A stretch of DNA of 64,000 bases from Sindora glabra (GCA_020226215.1 CM035230.1:581501-645500), one strand, 5' to 3'; positions 37,714 through 48,645 are shown, counted from the stretch's first letter. A program made the numbers and translations. The notes: generated from the sequence alone by a model not told the origin.

Positions 37714-38505
37714 TTATGAATCCTATGCTAGATTACCATCTAGAGTTTGATCAATTAAGATTAGTTGAATTAAATAACCGCTATAACCCCTAAACTAAAT
37801 TAAAATTGACTTAAAGATGGAATTCAATTAATTTAGAAAATTAAATTAGATACCACTGAAGCAATCCCCTAATCCTCTATCCTAACATGTAAAACCATGA
37901 TTAACTAACCATGATTTCACATTCAAATAGAAAAAGAATAGAAATCATGAGATTGAGCACCAATTATTTTAAATTAGCATAAGCAATTTCAATAATTCAA
38001 CATAAATAATTGGAGAAAGAGAAAAATCAATAAGAGAAAATTTACTAATCAAGATCTCATAATCCTTAAAGAGAAAAGTTTCACAATCCTTGAACCAACT
38101 AAGAGTTTTTAGCCTTCAATGACTTGAAAATAAGAAAACAAGAAAAGAGAGAAAGAAAAGATATGTTGCTGAGTCTATGTGTAAAGTTTGAAGTTTAGTG
38201 AGTCTCTCCCCTATTTATTTGAACTAATTAAGCTAAAACCCTATTAGACTAGGATTGTATGACTCTTAGGATTACAATAATAAAGCCTTTCTAATTTTTA
38301 GAAGCTCGGACCTATTTGTTATAAGTCAACTAAATCCAATAGATAAATTGGTGAATTCTTACAAATCAGAATTCTAACCAGATTTTGATTATAAAATCAA
38401 TGTAATTTGGAAAACCCATAAACATTAAACTTGTAGGCATGTGTCTTATGAGAATTTGGGCACTAGTTTTAGGATAATCAAACTACTATAGCTCCAGATA
38501 TAGCC
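37714..38505 (-). repeat. Athila 3' LTR, second part (truncated at its right end)
   Basis: It aligns with 44456-45250 of the other LTR (shared words include GCTAGATTACCATCTAGAG and ATAGCTCCAGATAT). Similarity stops near 38505-38510. The last ~335 bases of the other LTR are absent, and RT coding sequence follows at once, so a deletion removed the rest of pol plus this part of the LTR. Confidence 0.85.
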
Positions 38506-40381
38506 CAAACCATTTTTCTTATGGATAACTTAGACTAAACTCACCCATTTGCTATTAAGAATTGGATATATAATTCTAGCCTCTAAAAGTTTAATAATCT
38601 CTTTCTTTACCACATCTAAAATCAGGGGATTGAGTCTTCTTTATGGTTATCTCACTAATTTGGGTCCTTTTTCATGCAAATTTCTATACATGTAGGTGGA
38701 AGGGCTAATACCAAGGATGTCTACAAGTGTCCACCCAATTTCTTGTTTATGAGCTATCAAAATCTACAATAATTTCTCCTCTTGTTTAGGTTGCAAGTTC
38801 TTTGCTACAATGACTAGTAGCTTTTCATTCTCCCTTAAAAATGCATATTTCAAATGATCTGGAAGAGGTTTAAGCTCTAATGTTGGTAGCTAAATGATAG
38901 AGGGTATTAATCTAGTGGTAGAAGCTACTTCAGTAAGGTGAATCTCCTCTTTGATAACAAATTTTATGTATTCTGCAACTTCAACAATAGCATTGGTTTC
39001 TTCCCCTAAAAATGTAAAAATTTCTTTACATATAGCACACTAGTTATTACTATCACAACAAGTACATTCATGATCATCAAGGCTATCCATAAATTCATAG
39101 GTGTGTGGAAAATTAGCAAGCATGTCTTCAATGGCACTTTTAGCTAGTTCATCAAGTACATCTATTTAAAACACTAAAAAATTTTCAACAGGGAATTTTA
39201 TAGCTTCAAAAATGTTAAATGTGACTATTGTATCTCCAACTTCCATAGAAAGAATGCCAACATCTACATTAATTTTTATTTTTGTTGTTTTGAGGAAACG
39301 TCTTCCTAGAATCAAAGGTGCAGAGTTATTTGAAGACTCATTCTCCATTGGTAAAATGTAAAAGTCCATTGGAAATATTAATTCTTTCACTTAAACTAGC
39401 GCATCTTCAATAACTCTAGCAGGTTGTGCTATATTTTTGTTGGCTAATTAGATGATAACTCCTATTTGTTTCAAAGGACCAAGCTATAAAGAGAAGAATA
39501 TAGACATTAGCATGACATTTATGGAAGCTCCTAAGTCAATTAAAGCATGTTCAAATCTGTTATTGCCTATTACACAAAGTATATCAAATATCCCTAAATC
39601 TTTGCACTTCTGTGGCAAGCTTGGTTGAAAAATGGCTAATACATTTTGTCCTAAGCTCACTTTTTCATTAACATGAAACTTTCTATTGCATGTGCACAAT
39701 TCTTTAAGGAATTTAGCATATTTAAGGATTTGTTTGATGGTTTCCAGCAGTGGGATATTAACTTCCACCTTCCTAAAAGTTTCTAAGATCTCTTTATCTC
39801 CATCAATTTCTTCTCTTTTCCTGGACTATGTAATTCTATTAGGGAAGGGAAGTAATCTTGTATAATTTTCTAGTTTCTACACTACTTATGGTTTGTCCAA
39901 TTTCTAGTTGGATTGAAGGTATTTTCTACAACATCTTCAGCAGCTATTGGTTGTTTTGCCTTATGTTACTAGGTTGCTGGTTTTGCTTTGTTAGGAACAT
40001 GAACTTCCTTACCACTTCTTAGCATGATGGCAAAAACATTACTTCTAGGATTGAGAATTGTTTGGGAGGGTAATTTGTCAAAACCTTGTGATTTATACTA
40101 GCTTATGGTGGAAGTAAGCTAACCAATTTGCATTTGTAGGTCCTGCATTGTAACATTTACCCTCTGTTGAAGCTATAAATTATTGGTAGTCATTTGCTTG
40201 ACCAAGGCCTGAAAGGATGGCTGAAAGTTTTGCTACTGCTAGATTGGCTTGGAAGGTTATTGGAATAAAGATATATTTTGATATGGTGCTAATCTAATTT
40301 GTTGTACTCGTACATTGCCATATCTGAAATTAGGATAATCTTGCCGGTCAAAATTATAAAAATTTGAGTAGAGATCATATT
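38506..40381 (-). pseudogene. Athila gag C-terminus, protease and RT start
   Basis: Read on the minus strand. Gag end, 39990-40380: YDLYSNFYNFDRQDYPNFRY, then KLPSQTILNPRSNVFAIMLR with SGK following, a hallmark of Athila gag. Protease region, 39166-39768: EVNIPLLETIKQILKYAKFL, CKDLGIFDILCVIGN, ALIDLGASINVM (the catalytic Asp and Gly in D-L-G-A), and APLILGRRFLKT. RT entry, 38506-38950: ELKPLPDHLKYAFL, IGWTLVDILGISPST, VVKKEIIKLLEARIIYPI, then KWVS. RT ends there at a deletion joint with the LTR. Most of gag, the rest of RT, RNase H and integrase are missing. Stops are scattered through it. Confidence 0.85.
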
Positions 40382-40456
40382 TAGGTTGTAGTATAATGGC
40401 AAGTATTCTTGCTTGCCATGTGGGTGACCTAGGTTCAATCTCTAGCAATAGTGCCA
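40382..40456 (+). tRNA. Full-length tRNA-Asp-like fossil, ending in CCA, fused to the Athila LTR
   Basis: The 75 bases align without a gap to the plant tRNA-Asp(GUC) sequence as I know it, from nucleotide 1 to the terminal CCA. About 55 of 75 match. The first three bases differ; every other difference is a C/T or G/A transition. Conserved parts are GTTGTAGTATAATGG (D-arm side), GGGTGACC, GGTTCAATC (T-loop) and the CCA. The T-stem CpG pairs have become TpA, so the stem still pairs. The anticodon reads GCC instead of GTC through one transition. The CCA is not encoded in plant nuclear tRNA genes, so a mature tRNA was the source. It is followed by a 6-base spacer (AAATTT) and the LTR. Expressed function is unlikely. 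Confidence 0.85.
40439..40456 (-). other. Athila primer-binding site (tRNA-Asp type)
   Basis: The minus strand reads TGGCACTATTGCTAGAGA, a transition-decayed form of TGGCGCCGTTGCCGGGGA, the standard PBS of Athila-group elements. It is the 3' end of the tRNA-like sequence above. Confidence 0.8.
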
Positions 40457-40462
40457 AAATTT

Positions 40463-40538
40463 TAATATGTACATTACAATACATCAAAATTAGAATAAAA
40501 CTGATGTACTGAAAACTTAATGCTATATAGTGGCACAA
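40463..40538 (-). repeat. Athila 5' LTR, inner part
   Basis: It aligns with 25053-25130 (shared AAAATTAGAATAAAA and AAAACTTAATG). It begins TAATATGTAC, where the other LTR has TGATATGTAC, and is cut at 40538 by the solo LTR. Confidence 0.85.
40534..40538. repeat. Target duplication of the Tekay-type solo LTR, left copy (CACAA)
   Basis: CACAA precedes the LTR and CATAA follows it at 44028-44032, differing by one C/T transition. The other Athila LTR shows only one copy of this site. Confidence 0.7.
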
Positions 40539-40727
40539 TATAATATCCGATTTGTTTAAAGTGTTATAAAGTTTAATGTTTATGAATAATTTTTATTTAT
40601 GTTATTGATTTTAAATTTTATTCTTTGACATTAGAAATTCCATCTAATTGGCTAGAGTTGGTTCAAGATTGGTTCAATTATTTCCTATAAGGATATTTAT
40701 TTTGGGATTTCCAAATTTACTAAATGA

Positions 40728-40738
40728 TTATATAAATA
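40728..40738 (+). promoter_or_regulatory. TATA-like box of the Tekay-type solo LTR
   Basis: TTATATAAATA lies about 200 bases upstream of the pyrimidine-rich stretch that looks like the transcribed leader. Prediction from sequence only. Confidence 0.35.
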
Positions 40739-40924
40739 TTGTGGGAAAATTGGAAATATTGAAGCAGGGACTTTAAATAAAGTAAGTTTTATAAAGAAAA
40801 TTGGTTTTGTTTTGGTCAAGATTAAATTAAAGAGAGTTATAAAGGAGAATTTGAAAAAGAAAAAGAAACGATGAATGCATGGTGGTGTGCTGAGAAACAC
40901 TATAACCAAACTCAAAGCTAATAT

Positions 40925-41230
40925 TTTTTTTTTCTTTGTAATTTTGGACAGCTTCCCTCGGATTTTGTGCCATTTTCCTTTTATTTTTCTATGGGCAATT
41001 GTCTTTTTTCATGTATTTTTCGGGCTCTCTCTTTCGCTCTCACGGGTCCCACTCCCTCTCTTTCCAGCATGTTCTTTCTCGATTTTTGTGCTGTTGACTT
41101 TTCCCTCTTTTTACGCCGTTTCCACCGCCTTCAGCTGTCCTTTTTCCTTTTTTGGTTTTATTCTTTTTCTTTCTTTCTTTCTTCTCACGCACATGCCCAG
41201 TAGTCTCTCTCTCTTCACAACTCCTCACGC
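40925..41230 (+). other. Pyrimidine-rich leader in the Tekay-type solo LTR
   Basis: The plus strand is mostly T and C (for example CTCTCTCTTTCGCTCTCACG and TTTCTTTCTTTCTTCTC). Open frames across it on both strands (40875-41279 plus, 41040-41228 minus) are compositional. Such tracts are common in the R-U5 part of Tekay LTRs. Confidence 0.6.
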
Positions 41231-41616
41231 CACTATCGCTAATGATTATTTGGCATCCCTCCTTCGTTTAGCGCCTTAGTTTAGCTGCTATTTGTGGGCG
41301 CAGGGAGGTTGTGTTCTGCAGTAGAAACAGCAACGAAGATGCTGTTTCCTCCAAGCTTGCTCACCGTGATTGCCTCTGTTTCAACAACCGTTGTTTGGTG
41401 AGCATCTTTTACGGCTTATGGCTGACGGTAGCTACTAAATAGAGGCAGCAGGAGGTGCGGCCAAAATAGGACAGGGCCGTTCGGTCCTTTCTCCGTGCTG
41501 ACGTTCCGATAGGCCGCCGGTGAAGCTCTGGTGAGCCTATTTAAAGACCAGTAAGTTAAATTTTTTTTATTATGACTCTCATGATTCTGCTGCTTGAAGA
41601 ATGATTCATAAAAACT

Positions 41617-41618
<2 letters not shown>

Positions 41619-41649
<31 letters not shown>
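41619..41649. repeat. (AT)n microsatellite, about 15 units
   Basis: An uninterrupted AT run of 31 bases in the solo LTR. A shorter GT run lies at about 42226-42241. Confidence 0.95.
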
Positions 41650-41650
<1 letters not shown>

Positions 41651-44027
41651 AAGTAGATGATGTTAATCCTAATAATGTGATTTTATGTCACCAAATATTA
41701 GGTGATTGTAGGGGATTGCAATATATTATGTCGAAGGATTCATGTATGGTTTAAGAATTTCCATCTATGAAAATTTTGGCTCTATTATTAGTATTTTGGA
41801 ACACATGATTTTTATATTATATAATGATAAAATAATAAAATTGATATCTTCTTGAAAAATTATATTCTACTTAAATTAGCTTTAAGGTAAAGGAAGATCC
41901 AAAATTGTAAAAATGTGATTTGAGAAATTATATGGGATAAAGTTGATTCATTAAGTGTACAATATCTTATAACAAGATGATCAAAGTCTTTTTATAGTAA
42001 AGAAAGCTCTAATATTTTAAGCCATGTTGAATCATGAGCCTCTTTCATGTATATTTTGGATATGAGTACAGTTTTTAAAATGGTGAAAATAGGTATGTGG
42101 CTAACTTAAAGAAGATAATTAGAGTCATTTAAAATATTAGATAATAATATGTTTGATAAAGTGAGTTGAACTAAGAAAAACTCTTAAATGTGGCCTCTAA
42201 CTACCTTAAGTTAGAATAAAATATATGTGTGTGTGTGTGTATCCAAGAATTAGCATATAACTAAATGAAAAAATGTAGCCTCATTGGACTAAGGATTTAA
42301 ATGTGAAAATTGAGATTTAAATGTGAAAATTGATAGTTTTATTGAGATAAAGTGAGAATGTAAGAAATAAAGTGTATGGTATAAAGTTAGAAATATTAAA
42401 GAGTGGGTATGTGAATTCATGAAAGTAATGTAATTAGAATGTCCATAATGCACGTAAAGACATGCTTCAATCTTATAAGTTAATCATGGAGAATAGAAAG
42501 AAGCTAAGGGGTTATGATATCATGGTGTTCGAAAATATTACAAATGATACTTTGTATTTATAATTTATTATTGTAATTCCTAATTAGGAAAAAGAGGACC
42601 ACTTGAGAGTTACTATGGGAAATGCGTCTCATCGGGTGAATATATATCTCATCACTACTTTTATCTAAATAAAATATGATTTAAATGTTATGAATGATAT
42701 TTCTTTTATTGATAATATAAATTTCATATTCATTATATAAATTTAGTTTCATGATATAAGGGTAATTAGTTATTGATGAATGATAATCAATTAGAATGCA
42801 CAATGAAAATATGGTTATGTCCTTGTTGGCTAATGATTGATTGATTGTGATAGGATTGCGATAAATTGTATTAGTCAATTGTGTTGTATACTTTGATGGC
42901 TTATGAATGTTGGCTAATTATCTATATGAGTTTGTGTTGGATTTGATGATGTGGATAAAGTAAAATTCGAGCAAAATGATTACATTATAGATTGAGCTCG
43001 ATAAGACATTGGAAATTATGAATTGTGTTAAAGTGATGACACAGGATATCTTGATTTGTGATGAAAGGATGATGTGATAGTCGGAAGAGAAATTCCTGGT
43101 AATAGTTAAGAAGGATATAAGATTGATTTGAGAGTTGGATGACAAATTTTTGGTGAATGATTAAGAAAAGTATAAACTTGATTCTGAAATTAAAAGGCGA
43201 CTACAAATATGATATTATAATAGAATGTGCGAGTATATATGATATTAGAACTTTGTTTGTTATTGGATGTTATCATTTAACATGAATGTAAAGGCACAAT
43301 ATAATTGTGATGATTTATTTATATCTCAACCTTAAAGGTTGTTTATGATTGTGTTGTCTACCCAAAATGGGTAATGCATGTTGTGATGACAATGTCATGT
43401 ATCATCAAATAGTTGCACTTTTCATGAGTTTTGTGTAGGAGAACTCTCATCCTAAGATTTGATTTTATAGATTTCAAAATGCCAGAAAATGGATTTGTTA
43501 ATAGTTTTAATTTATCACATGCTTAATCTATGATTTTCATATGTAAATTTGAACTTTCACAAATTATTGGTAGATATATGCTCACTAAGTTCTTATAACT
43601 CATTCTGTTGTATCTTCAACATTTTTAAGTTATGGTGAGTATATTTAAACTTGATGTATCCATGCAGAATCAAGACTACCTGTAATAAAAGATTTGATAG
43701 TTGAGATTGTTTTTAATTAGGATCAGTATTTAAAATAAAGTTGTGATTTATTTGTGTATTTTTCTTGAGATTTGTGTTGTATGATGTATGTTTAGGAATC
43801 TCTTGCATCTGGATTAATATAAGTTCTGTATTTTAGGGCATATGGTCTTCGGGAAATGTTCAGAAAGAGGCTAGATTCTGTTTGTTTTTCTCAAAAAATC
43901 TTAAGAAAATTTAAGTTCTCTTGAAAGTTGAAAACTCCCGTTAGGTAGAAGGTGTGAAAAATTGTTAAAATTTATAGAAATCGATAACAGGATTCATGTC
44001 AATAATGATTAAAAGAAGGTTGTGACA

Positions 44028-44032
44028 CATAA
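44028..44032. repeat. Target duplication of the Tekay-type solo LTR, right copy (CATAA)
   Basis: Partner of CACAA at 40534-40538. Confidence 0.7.
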
Positions 44033-45588
44033 TTAAGTCGTATTCCTAATGATCCTTTTGATTTTATCTTTTTTAAATGATTTCCTAATAATATATATAT
44101 ACAATTGTTGGATTATTGATATAATGAAAATGAGAAAATTAATACAAATACAATAAAACCAAGTGCTATAACAAAAACAAAATTTAATTTGCTAAATGCT
44201 ATGTGAAATAGAATGCAGAATGAGAATTATGCAAAATTAGGGGGTTTAGTTGCATGAAATTAAAAATGATGACAATAAAATAAACAATCATAAAATAGAA
44301 GCAAAGTAGTAAGTAAATACAAAGAGTTCAATATACAAAAGCAATCGATTCAAGGATATGATAACCTTTAATATGGATTAATCTTAGATCACAAAACATT
44401 TTATTGCCCTAATTGATTTTTCAACTTTAGGTTATCCTGAATCCTTGCAATAATTTATGAATCTTACGCTAGATTATCATCTAGAGTTTGGTCAATTAAG
44501 ATTAGTTAAATTAAGCAATATTATAACTCTTAAACCAGATCAAAATTAACTGAAGGATAGAATTTAGTTAATTTAGTGAATTAAATCAAATAATACTAAA
44601 TCAAATAATACTAAATCAATCCCCTAACCCTCTATCCCAACATGTAAAATCATGATTAACTAATCATAATTTCACATTCAAATAGCAAAAGAATAAAAAT
44701 TACGAGATTGAGCACCAATTATACCAAATTAGTACTTAACACAAACAATTTTAATAATCTAACATAAACAATTGGAAAAAGAGAAAAATCAATAGAAAGA
44801 AATTAACATTACTAATCAAGATCTCATAATCCTTGAAAAGAAAAGTTTTACAATCCTTGAATTAACCAAGAGTCTTTAGCTTTCCATGGCTTGAAAATAA
44901 GAAAACAAGAAAAGAGAGAAAGAAAAGCTATGCTGCTAAGTCTATGTTTAAAGTTTGAAGTTTAACGAGTCTCTCCCCTATTTATTTGACCTAATTAAGC
45001 TAAAACCCTATTGAATTAGGATTGTATGACTCTTAGAATTATAATAATAAATTCTTTCTAATATTTAGAAGTATAGACCTATTTGTTACAAGTCAATTAA
45101 TCTAATAAATAAATCAGTAAATTCTCGTAAGTCAGGCTTCCAACCATATTTTGACCATAAAATTAATATAATTTGGAAAACCTATAAACATCAAACTTGT
45201 AGGCTTATGTCTTGTGAGAATTTAGACACTAATTTCAAATTAATCGGACTATTATAGCTCCAGATATGATTCAAATACAGAAGTGGGTTCAGTTGGGACA
45301 AAGACCCAACCTCAACTTCTCAGCTACATATGTCCTTCAAAACGCTTGAAATGAATTTGGACCAAAATATAAAAGTTGTACTTCTATTTTTTAGCTTTCT
45401 AACAATATAAAATTTGCCTCAATCTAACATTCGAAACCCATAATATGAATGAAAAATAGAAATAGTATCAAAATCTAGCATTTACTAAATAAATTCACAA
45501 TATTATAAAATTAATTATAATTTATAAAATAAGGCCTAAAAGACACATAAAATAAAGAAAAATAAAATAGTACATATTTTTTTCATCA
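44033..45588 (-). repeat. Athila 5' LTR, main part
   Basis: It aligns with 25131-25555 joined to 37714-38505 and then continues about 335 bases further. It contains the intact AAT site where CACTA-2 inserted in the other copy (about 44450). It ends TTTCATCA, followed by ACGAG. Confidence 0.85.
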
Positions 45589-45593
45589 ACGAG
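45589..45593. repeat. Right target-site duplication of the Athila element (ACGAG)
   Basis: Partner of ATGAG at 25047-25051, one transition different. Confidence 0.65.
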
Positions 45594-46860
45594 TTATCCA
45601 CTTATTTCTATCGCTCTCCAGCCAAGGTCTGGATTGTTTCCACTTTCACGAGTACGGGGTGTTTACCGACATTCATGACATTGAGAAGTTCATGCAGCCG
45701 CCCCAATGTGCAAATGTAGGATGCATTGACGTGTGGGATCCTCCCCAAGCTTGTAGTTTCTGAATTCACCTAAATTGGCTACTGTTTTCTCTCTCTCCCA
45801 CCGGTTGCATAGAGCTAGATGTAGGGGTTGCACCATAAGGCGGAGGTGAGTGTGTGTGCAATTGAGATGCAACAGATAGCATCTGGGTTTCGGGAGAGGC
45901 AAGGAGGGGAAAGATAGTGGGGTGCAATGTTGCGTGGCACATTTTGGAAATGCAGCTAAGTCGTCATAGGGTTTCAGTGCTTATATCCGGTTGATCCTAA
46001 TGTCATGTACAACCTTACACACTTCAAGTCAGAAAGTTGAGGACCTACCTGGCTGCCCTTTAGGCCGTGATGGGTTACCACCTAAGGAAACGCTCCTTAT
46101 CTCTGTTATAAGGCGTTAGGGATGACTTGGGGCCTTCGAGGGGGAAGCGTACCCGAGGACCGCTATTCCATTGACAACACAGCGTGCTGGAGCTTCCTAT
46201 GCTAACCTCAACAACGGTCCAGACATCGAGATAAATGGGTCTGAAAAAGGGGCAACAATCCCCTGAGCGTATGCATGCTTTGATTCCACGTACACACCGC
46301 TAACAACGAACTTCACTGCGGGGAGAATAACAACAATAAGGATGCCGTTGGCCGGTATGAATATTCAATGAGCAACCGAACCCAGGTGTCTGTTGGGAGA
46401 TATGTAGTTTGGCCCACAACTTCATACGTATCGGGAATGTCCTGCCGCCTGTGGACATTGGCATCATATGGGAGTAAGTGGTTAAACCTTTGCCAAAACT
46501 CCAGATGGAGCTTGCTGGGAGGGAACATGCGCCTATGCATCAGTACGGTCATGAACGTAGGGTTTAGGTGCATGGAAATGAAGACAAGATGCAAGCAATG
46601 CACGCATACCTTTCATTTTTCTTGCAATTTGGTGGCGTCGTAGGTGATCTTCTCAAAATGGAATAGTTCAGCCATGGTTGTATTTGCCCGCGGCTGCCTA
46701 TGCTCAAGGGTAATTCGCCACGGTCCACCAACATACAATGCATCACTTGATAAGAAGAACGTTTTCCATCGTGAGATTGGTTGGGGGAATGTAGAGGAAC
46801 AAAATGAAATGTGAACAGGCCTCACCCTGAATAGGGTGAATAAAGTTTGCCTTTATTCAA
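45594..46860 (-). other. GC-richer unassigned block with open minus-strand frames
   Basis: This block is clearly richer in G and C than the rest. On the minus strand it has open stretches that read like protein: ICTLGRLHELLNVMNVGKHP at about 45620-45720, and 46313-46603 with FWQRFNHLLPYDANVHRRQD and GQTTYLPTDTWVRLLIEYSY; 46613-46825 is another open frame. I recognise none of them. They may be exons of a host gene relic or of a captured gene. There is no sign of LTRs or TIRs. The block is cut on its left by the Athila insertion. Confidence 0.35.
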
Positions 46861-47283
46861 CTAAGGAAGGTTGAAGTACATTTACTAACACTAATCTATT
46901 GCTCAACTACCGGGCAATAAAAAGAGGTAAATCTTGGCATCAATCACAAGTCCCCATTTGTAGATACTCTTAATTTGGGTAAGCTGATAACATTTTCCAT
47001 TGCTCTGAGCCAAAGTACACCTCACAATATATCGAAGTATATTAAAGTGCAACCCAAATTATACAAGACCAAAGGTTGGACCCTACCTAAGGTAGATATA
47101 GATCTAAATTATACTAGGCTAAAGGTAGAATCAAAGGTAAGGTAGGAGTAGACTAGGTGATGTGATCCTAAAGAAGGCAATTACAAAGAGTTATCTAAAA
47201 GAACTAAGGATATGCTTCAAGTATCAATTCAAGAGTATTTGATGTATAAAAAGGAAAGCTTGAAATTGTGCATTTGAACTAAT
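46861..47283. other. Unassigned stretch
   Basis: It contains a short internal repeat (AAATTATACAAGACCAAAGG and AAATTATACTAGGCTAAAGG at about 47050-47130). No gene seen. Confidence 0.4.
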
Positions 47284-47900
47284 TGATGCTATTTTGGCTA
47301 TTTTGGGCCTTAATTTACATTTTATTATATAGTGTTATTCAGTTTAGGAATATTGGGTCTCTTATTTCCTTTATATCTTGACCCATTATTTTATTAGTCT
47401 AAAACAACATGAGCAATTTAATTAGCTTCTTAGTTAGGCCTAATTAAGCTCATTTGAGCTTAATTAGTCCAAATTGACTTTTTAACTTTTTATCCTATAT
47501 GAGGAAGATGTTCCTTATAAGAAAAAAAAAAGAAATTATAAATCATTTGTCAAATAGAATAGCTGAAGCTTTCTTTTTTATGAAAGTGTGTCTCTTTTAA
47601 ATTCTTGAATAAATGTATAACTTATCACAAGGATCCAAATTTTGTGGCATTGATCTTCACTTGTCAAAGGATTTATCTTTTGTGGTATGATTCCTTTGCA
47701 CTTATTAGAGGATTCTCATCCTTTATGCCATGTTTTTAATCATTCATCACTCTCATTTTGTCTTCTTTCAAAGTGTGGGATGATTATCATTCTATTCTCA
47801 TTTGATTTATTAAATTTTAGGCCATTCCATCTATTAGATTTACATCATTTGATATTCTAGTTGTGTGAACTTAATATAAGCCCATTGTAAAGAACTTGCA
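47284..47900 (+). repeat. LTR-like sequence, plus orientation
   Basis: It has the look of a gypsy LTR: AATTAGTCCAAATTGACTTT, then a TATA-like CCTATATGAGGAAG (about 47495-47510), then T-rich leader words. It resembles, in the opposite orientation, the LTR at 47914-48645. No partner copy is visible in the window, so its borders are approximate. Confidence 0.35.
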
Positions 47901-47913
47901 AACAACCTGAAAA

Positions 47914-48645
47914 TGTTAAGGAATGCCCTAAAATCTAGAAAACAAATTGAAAATAAAAGGATATTTATGACACACTCTAAATAGATAGAAGAAGATTAAT
48001 AAGTGATATGTTTAAACACTACAAAAGATGAATTCCTTGATAAGTTTAGAAGTTCTCTCAAGAACTAAGGAGAAACACTCTCAGACAAAGGCATCAGCCA
48101 GTTTTCAATTACCAAATCTTCATGAAAATGAGGAATAACCTTCCTTAAATAGAGTAAAAAGTTAGAGTCAACCTAGAATAGTTAAGCCTAATTGGATTTA
48201 AGTGACTCAACACTAGCACACTAGTTAATATCATAAAATAACATAATAAAGACACAAAATCAAGTAACAAAATAGTGTGCTAAAATTACACTAATAAATA
48301 AAAACCCAAAATGTCTTAAAGCATTAAAAAGAACAAATCATGGCAAAAACATGGCTAAATGGAATGTAACAGCTCTTTTGATATTTGACTACACCATCCA
48401 ATTAGAGTAGAAAAATGTTATGGCAGTTAAATGCTGTATTTGACTACTGGTAGATAGAAGCAACTCCAAGGTTGGTATATAAAATACTGAAGCTGATTGC
48501 CAACCTTTCATGGCCAAAAATGCATAATTCTCTCTTGTTAAGCTCTTTCAAACTCTCTTCCGTAAGCATGTAAAAACTTTTAAAGTCCTTTAAAGTTCAT
48601 CTTAATCCTTTTAAATAGGTTTTTGTGATTACCTCTAGGATTGCA
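47914..48645 (-). repeat. 3' LTR of gypsy C (single copy seen)
   Basis: It begins (minus strand) TGCAATCCTAGAGG right after the polypurine tract. It contains a TATA-like CTATTTAAGG near 48158 followed by leader-like TGAGAGTGTTTCTCC, and ends near CCTTAACA at 47914. Without a second copy the left border is a guess. Confidence 0.55.

Larger units (their letters stand above)
40539..44027 (+). mobile_element. Solo LTR of a Tekay/Del-type gypsy element, about 3.5 kb
   Basis: It interrupts the Athila 5' LTR. Removing it together with one 5-base duplication restores alignment with the intact LTR. It starts TATAATATCCGATTTG (TG changed to TA; Tekay-type LTRs usually start TGTAACACCC) and ends GGTTGTGACA. 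It holds no gag or pol. The order AT-rich U3, TATA-like box at 40728, then a pyrimidine-rich leader at 40925-41230 is typical for long Tekay LTRs and sets the plus orientation. A solo LTR arises by recombination between the two LTRs of a full element. Confidence 0.75.
25052..45588 (-). mobile_element. Athila-type Ty3/gypsy element, deleted, with two later insertions
   Basis: The right LTR (5' LTR, minus strand) is about 1.63 kb once its insertion is removed. The left LTR (3' LTR) is about 1.30 kb because one end is deleted. Between them are only the end of gag, the protease and the first part of RT. The gag end (LRSGK), protease (APLILGRRFLKT) and RT start are typical of the Athila group. The primer site is of the tRNA-Asp type. 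CACTA-2 split the left LTR and a Tekay-type solo LTR split the right LTR. Outer termini are TG...CA type (one TG has become TA), with ATGAG/ACGAG duplications. Confidence 0.85.

Noticed and set aside
40382..40456. A working host tRNA-Asp gene
   Set aside because: The CCA is present in the DNA, the acceptor 5' end does not pair, the anticodon is changed and it is fused to an LTR. It is a fossil, not an active gene.
40875..41279. 134-codon hydrophobic plus-strand frame that looks like a membrane protein
   Set aside because: It is the Phe/Leu/Ser translation of the pyrimidine-rich leader in the Tekay-type LTR, with no conserved motif.
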